Below, piece by piece: positions 7,427 through 9,109 of a DNA stretch of 9,109 bases (position 1 is the stretch's first letter; each line of letters opens with the position of its first letter). Both the position numbers and the translations under genes were made by a program. The notes beneath the pieces were generated by a model that saw only the letters and a program-made list of their open reading frames with translations, was not told the DNA's origin and made no database searches. The DNA is from Proteobacteria bacterium UBA7420 (lineage in GTDB: Bacteria > Pseudomonadota > Gammaproteobacteria > Magnimaribacterales > D2472), in assembly GCA_002469975.1 (NCBI GenBank), contig DKMG01000057.1, positions 4,850 through 13,958 of the forward strand. Direction: 5' to 3'.

Positions 7427-7453
7427 CTTCTATAGAAAAGGTCTCTATAGAAG
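7427..7453. repeat. Perfect inverted repeat containing a tandem TCTATAGAA repeat
   Basis: CTTCTATAGA (7427-7436) and TCTATAGAAG (7444-7453) are exact reverse complements around a seven-base spacer. Because each arm is nearly palindromic, TCTATAGAA also occurs as a direct repeat at 7429-7437 and 7444-7452, 15 bases apart. It is 25 bases past the DUF2237 stop and could be a weak terminator hairpin for the minus-strand genes. However, it is AT-rich and followed on that strand only by TTT. Paired binding sites for a dimeric regulator are an alternative. Confidence 0.55.
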
Positions 7454-7478
7454 CATTAGGTACTGTATCGGTTACAAA

Positions 7479-7847
7479 CTAGTTAATGTCTAATGCGTAT
7501 TCCCTAAGAATATTTATAGGGACTAGCTCAAGAGTTTTTTCATGAGTCTTCGTTAGGTAGATCTTAGGAGCGCAGTTGGCTTCATAGGCCTCTACCCACC
7601 TTGGGGCACACAAACACCAGTCATCCCCGTCCTTCAGGCCTGGAAAGCCGTATTCAGGCATGGGCGTTGATAAATCATTGCCTTGAGCTTTAGAGAAAGC
7701 CAAGAACTCGTCGGTCATATGAGCACAGACAGTGTGAATGCCATGATCCTGGTTCATGGTTTCACATGAGCCAGAGCGAGTGAACCCAGTCATAGGGTCT
7801 TCACAACAAATGGGTAAAACTTCGCCAAATACATTTAATTGATCCAT
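7479..7847 (-). CDS. DUF2237 family protein
   Basis: A 122-residue cytoplasmic protein of the uncharacterised DUF2237 family. Family hallmarks are nearly all present: NVFGEVLP at the start, DPMTGFTRSGSC (17-28), GIHTVCAHMTDEFLAFSKAQ (36-55), GNDLSTPMPEYGFPGLK (56-72) and DWCLCAPRW (76-84). Cysteines 14/15, 28, 41, 78 and 80 and His38 are at positions that appear conserved in the family, which suggests metal or redox chemistry, but no activity is established. I chose the ATG at 7847 because homologs begin just before NVFG. The longer GTG start at 7889 would overlap the upstream gene by 26 bases, has no ribosome site and adds an unconserved tail. A TATAAT box sits six bases before this ATG. It lies 16 bases downstream of the NAPE-PLD-like gene. 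Confidence 0.88.
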   Translation of the reverse strand: MDQLNVFGEVLPICCEDPMTGFTRSGSCETMNQDHGIHTVCAHMTDEFLAFSKAQGNDLSTPMPEYGFPGLKDGDDWCLCAPRWVEAYEANCAPKIYLTKTHEKTLELVPINILREYALDIN

Positions 7848-7853
7848 AAGATG

Positions 7854-7859
7854 ATTATA
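7854..7859 (-). promoter_or_regulatory. Consensus -10 (TATAAT) directly before the DUF2237 gene
   Basis: The minus strand reads TATAAT, then CATCTT, then ATG. A perfect -10 hexamer is thus six bases from the start codon, in a gap of only 16 bases after the upstream stop codon. Transcription from it would start at the A of ATG and give a leaderless mRNA. No Shine-Dalgarno and no good -35 are present. Co-transcription with the upstream gene is also possible. Confidence 0.5.
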
Positions 7860-7863
7860 CGAT

Positions 7864-8847
7864 TTATTTTGACAAAGAGAGGACTTCACCAGGCTTAGGT
7901 GAGCGAAAAAAGTCTGGGCTTAAACCTTTGGCTTTTAATTCAGCTGCAAGTCTTTGTGGCGGCTCTGCTACCGGTTCATCTGTTAGAGTAAATGTTCCCC
8001 AATGCATCCCAAATGAATGGGGTGTTTTAAGGTCTAAAGCTATCTGAACAGCCTCCTCAGGGTTAACGTGAGAGTCTTTCATGAACCATCTTGGGTCATA
8101 GGCTCCAATGGGAATAAAAGAGTAGTCTGGAGCTCCAAGCCTCTGATATGTGGTATTAAAATCATTCGAGTAACCTGTGTCTCCGGCGTGATAAAGCTTG
8201 AGATTGCTTGATTCAATGAACCAGCCACCCCATAAACTTTTGTTGCGATCAAATAAACCTCTTTTAGACCAATGTTGAACAGGGGTAAAATGAATAGTCG
8301 AGCGCCCTACTTCCATGCTTTCCCACCACCTCATCTCATGCACATGAGTTAAGCCTGCTTTGATAAGTCTTTTTTTATCGCCCATCGGCACCAAAAAAAT
8401 AGTCTCAGGATTTAGTTTGTGGAGTCTTTTTAGAGAATACATATCCAGGTGATCGTAATGATTGTGACTCACCACCACCACATCAATCTCTGGCAGATCA
8501 TTCAACTTCATAACTGGGGGAATCATGCGCTTGGGTCCAGCAAATCCGATGGGAGATGCTCGCTTAGAAAATATGGGGTCGGTCAGAATATTAATATCAC
8601 CATTATTAATCAGGTATGTAGCATGCCCAATCCAGACTGCGTAGAATTCCTCTTCCCCGCTTAGAGCCTGCCATTGATCAGAGGTTTCTATCTCTATTTT
8701 ATCTGGGCTCTTCTCACCATCAAAAACCCAGCTCATCAGCTGACCGAATGACTTACCATTTTGATCATCGTTAGTATTGCTAAAAGTTTCTGCGCTTAGA
8801 GGGTTAGCAATAAAAATTAAACATGCTATTGCGTAGAACTTCTTCAT
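7864..8847 (-). CDS. Exported metallo-beta-lactamase-fold hydrolase, NAPE-PLD family
   Basis: A 327-residue protein with a signal peptide (MKK, hydrophobic core, likely cleavage after NPLSA at residue 19), so probably periplasmic. The metallo-beta-lactamase metal ligands are complete: HNHYDH (H128, H130, D132, H133), His192 in TPVQHWSKR, Asp223 in HAGDTGY, and His282 in MHWGTF. The segments VWIGHATYLI, LTDPIFSKRASP, GPKRMIPP, IPIGAYDPRWFMK and HVNPEEAV follow mammalian N-acyl-phosphatidylethanolamine phospholipase D closely, including the second histidine region at His260. Mammalian NAPE-PLD releases N-acylethanolamines from membrane phospholipid. A bacterial substrate is unproven, and UlaG-like lactonases share the fold. 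The start is supported by AGAGGA six bases upstream and by the signal peptide. It is divergent from the Zur-like gene and precedes DUF2237 by 16 bases. Confidence 0.92.
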   Translation of the reverse strand: MKKFYAIACLIFIANPLSAETFSNTNDDQNGKSFGQLMSWVFDGEKSPDKIEIETSDQWQALSGEEEFYAVWIGHATYLINNGDINILTDPIFSKRASPIGFAGPKRMIPPVMKLNDLPEIDVVVVSHNHYDHLDMYSLKRLHKLNPETIFLVPMGDKKRLIKAGLTHVHEMRWWESMEVGRSTIHFTPVQHWSKRGLFDRNKSLWGGWFIESSNLKLYHAGDTGYSNDFNTTYQRLGAPDYSFIPIGAYDPRWFMKDSHVNPEEAVQIALDLKTPHSFGMHWGTFTLTDEPVAEPPQRLAAELKAKGLSPDFFRSPKPGEVLSLSK

Positions 8848-8853
8848 GATCTT

Positions 8854-8859
8854 TCCTCT
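8854..8859 (-). promoter_or_regulatory. Shine-Dalgarno of the NAPE-PLD-like gene
   Basis: AGAGGA on the minus strand, six bases (AAGATC) before the ATG at 8847. It fixes the start that carries the signal peptide. Confidence 0.75.
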
Positions 8860-8876
8860 ATAAGTATTCGCCCATC

Positions 8877-8905
8877 ATTATGTTCATGATTGCCTGAATC
8901 TTCAA
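8877..8905 (-). promoter_or_regulatory. Sigma70-type promoter of the NAPE-PLD-like gene
   Basis: On the minus strand TTGAAG (8905-8900) and CATAAT (8882-8877) are separated by exactly 17 bases. Initiation about seven bases later gives a leader of roughly 23 bases that includes the Shine-Dalgarno. This is the only complete -35/-10 pair found in the window. A short ATCAT...ATGAT inverted repeat (8874-8890) overlaps the -10 and might be an operator. Confidence 0.6.
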
Positions 8906-8934
8906 GTCATTGAGAGGCTAAGGAGCTAGCGGTC

Positions 8935-8958
8935 ATGGGTGCATCGGGTTATTATTGA
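8935..8958 (+). other. Seven-codon upstream reading frame with strong Shine-Dalgarno, in frame with the Zur-like gene
   Basis: AAGGAG (8920-8925) is followed after nine bases by ATG (8935), encoding MGASGYY and then TGA (8956-8958). The TGA is six bases before the ATG of the Zur-like gene and in the same frame. It could be a leader peptide or reinitiation element, or the former start of the regulator now cut off by a nonsense mutation. If transcription starts at the -10 candidate at 8950-8955, this frame is never on the mRNA and is a chance relic. Confidence 0.4.
8950..8955 (+). promoter_or_regulatory. Candidate -10 element close to the Zur-like start
   Basis: TATTAT lies nine bases before the ATG at 8965. 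Initiation 6-8 bases after it would give a leader of zero to three bases. No Shine-Dalgarno is adjacent to the ATG and no -35 is evident at the expected spacing. Confidence 0.35.
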
Positions 8959-8964
8959 CTTAGC

Positions 8965-9109
8965 ATGAGCAATTCAATCACCATCAGCAAAGTTAAAGAC
9001 CTGTGCAAGCAGAGAGAATTAAATTTTACTGCCTCAAGGTCCACGATCATGTCTGTGCTCATTCGCCTAAAAAGCCCTAAGACAGCTTATGAAATTTTAG
9101 AAGAAGTTC
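8965..9109 (+). CDS. zur: Fur-superfamily metalloregulator, probably Zur (3' end outside window)
   Basis: The first 48 codons of a gene that runs past the window end. The sequence ISKVKDLCKQRELNFTASRSTIMSVLIRLKSPKTAYEILEEV fits the N-terminal winged-helix DNA-binding domain of the Fur superfamily. A first helix ends in CKQRELNFT, followed by the SR...IM...L recognition segment. The AYEIL motif resembles AYDLL of E. coli Zur rather than SAEDLY of Fur, so the zinc-uptake regulator is the best guess. The metal-binding cysteines and histidines that would settle it are beyond the window. The ATG at 8965 is chosen because the first possible upstream start in this frame (8935) is followed by an in-frame TGA. 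It is divergent from the NAPE-PLD-like gene across 117 bases. Confidence 0.72.
   Translation, partial: MSNSITISKVKDLCKQRELNFTASRSTIMSVLIRLKSPKTAYEILEEV

Noticed and set aside
7848..7889. Alternative GTG start giving DUF2237 14 extra residues
   Set aside because: It overlaps the upstream gene, lacks a ribosome site, and the added residues are not part of the family's conserved start.
8449..8664. A 71-codon plus-strand frame with a HHHH run
   Set aside because: It is antisense to the HNHYDHLD metal motif of the NAPE-PLD-like gene; the His run comes from the complementary codons.
8956..8958. The in-frame TGA before the Zur-like gene read as a sense codon
   Set aside because: All complete genes here use TAA (five) or TAG (three) as stops, which hints that TGA stops are uncommon. 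But none contains an internal TGA and Trp is encoded by TGG throughout, so there is no evidence of recoding.
1..9109. tRNA or rRNA genes, CRISPR arrays, insertion sequences, riboswitches
   Set aside because: No cloverleaf, repeat-spacer series, transposase or conserved aptamer-like leader was seen; the longest non-coding gap is 163 bases.

Overview
The window looks like a compact, moderately AT-rich bacterial chromosome segment, most likely from a gammaproteobacterium and plausibly a marine one. The basis is the closeness of the ABC-F protein to E. coli YheS, of the hotdog thioesterase to E. coli YdiI/MenI, and of the last partial gene to gammaproteobacterial Zur. No species can be named from sequence alone. 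There is no rRNA, tRNA, CRISPR array, insertion sequence, prophage or other clear mobile element. The longest stretch without a gene is 163 bases.

Layout. Positions 1-1821 (+) hold the last 606 codons of a two-unit M16 zinc peptidase whose start lies upstream. It overlaps by one base (TAATG) a complete cytochrome P450 (1821-3173, +). The P450 converges on a minus-strand YheS-type ABC-F ATPase (3170-5044), and their stop codons interlock in one CTAG. An 80-base divergent promoter region separates the ABC-F gene from a MenI/YdiI-type acyl-CoA thioesterase (5125-5559, +). A membrane di-iron hydroxylase strikingly like animal alkylglycerol monooxygenase follows (5600-6829, +). Six bases later comes a convergent, exported NTF2-like protein (6836-7315, -). 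After a palindrome-rich gap come a DUF2237 protein (7479-7847, -) and an exported metallo-beta-lactamase-fold enzyme that matches the NAPE-PLD family (7864-8847, -). Divergent from the last is the 5' end of a Fur-superfamily regulator, probably Zur (8965 to the window end, +).

How the genes may work together. No classical operon pathway is evident. The best theme is lipid handling: an ether-lipid-type monooxygenase, a NAPE-PLD-type phospholipase-fold enzyme, a thioesterase and a P450 sit within about 7 kb. This functional link is inference. A second theme is zinc: a Zur-like regulator is divergent from a predicted zinc enzyme.

The most unusual signal is in the gene starts. Four cytoplasmic or membrane genes have a -10-like hexamer only 6-9 bases before the ATG and no Shine-Dalgarno sequence, which suggests leaderless mRNAs. 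The two genes with signal peptides have strong Shine-Dalgarno sequences. The zur-like gene also has a good Shine-Dalgarno and ATG upstream, in the same frame, blocked by a TGA after seven codons.
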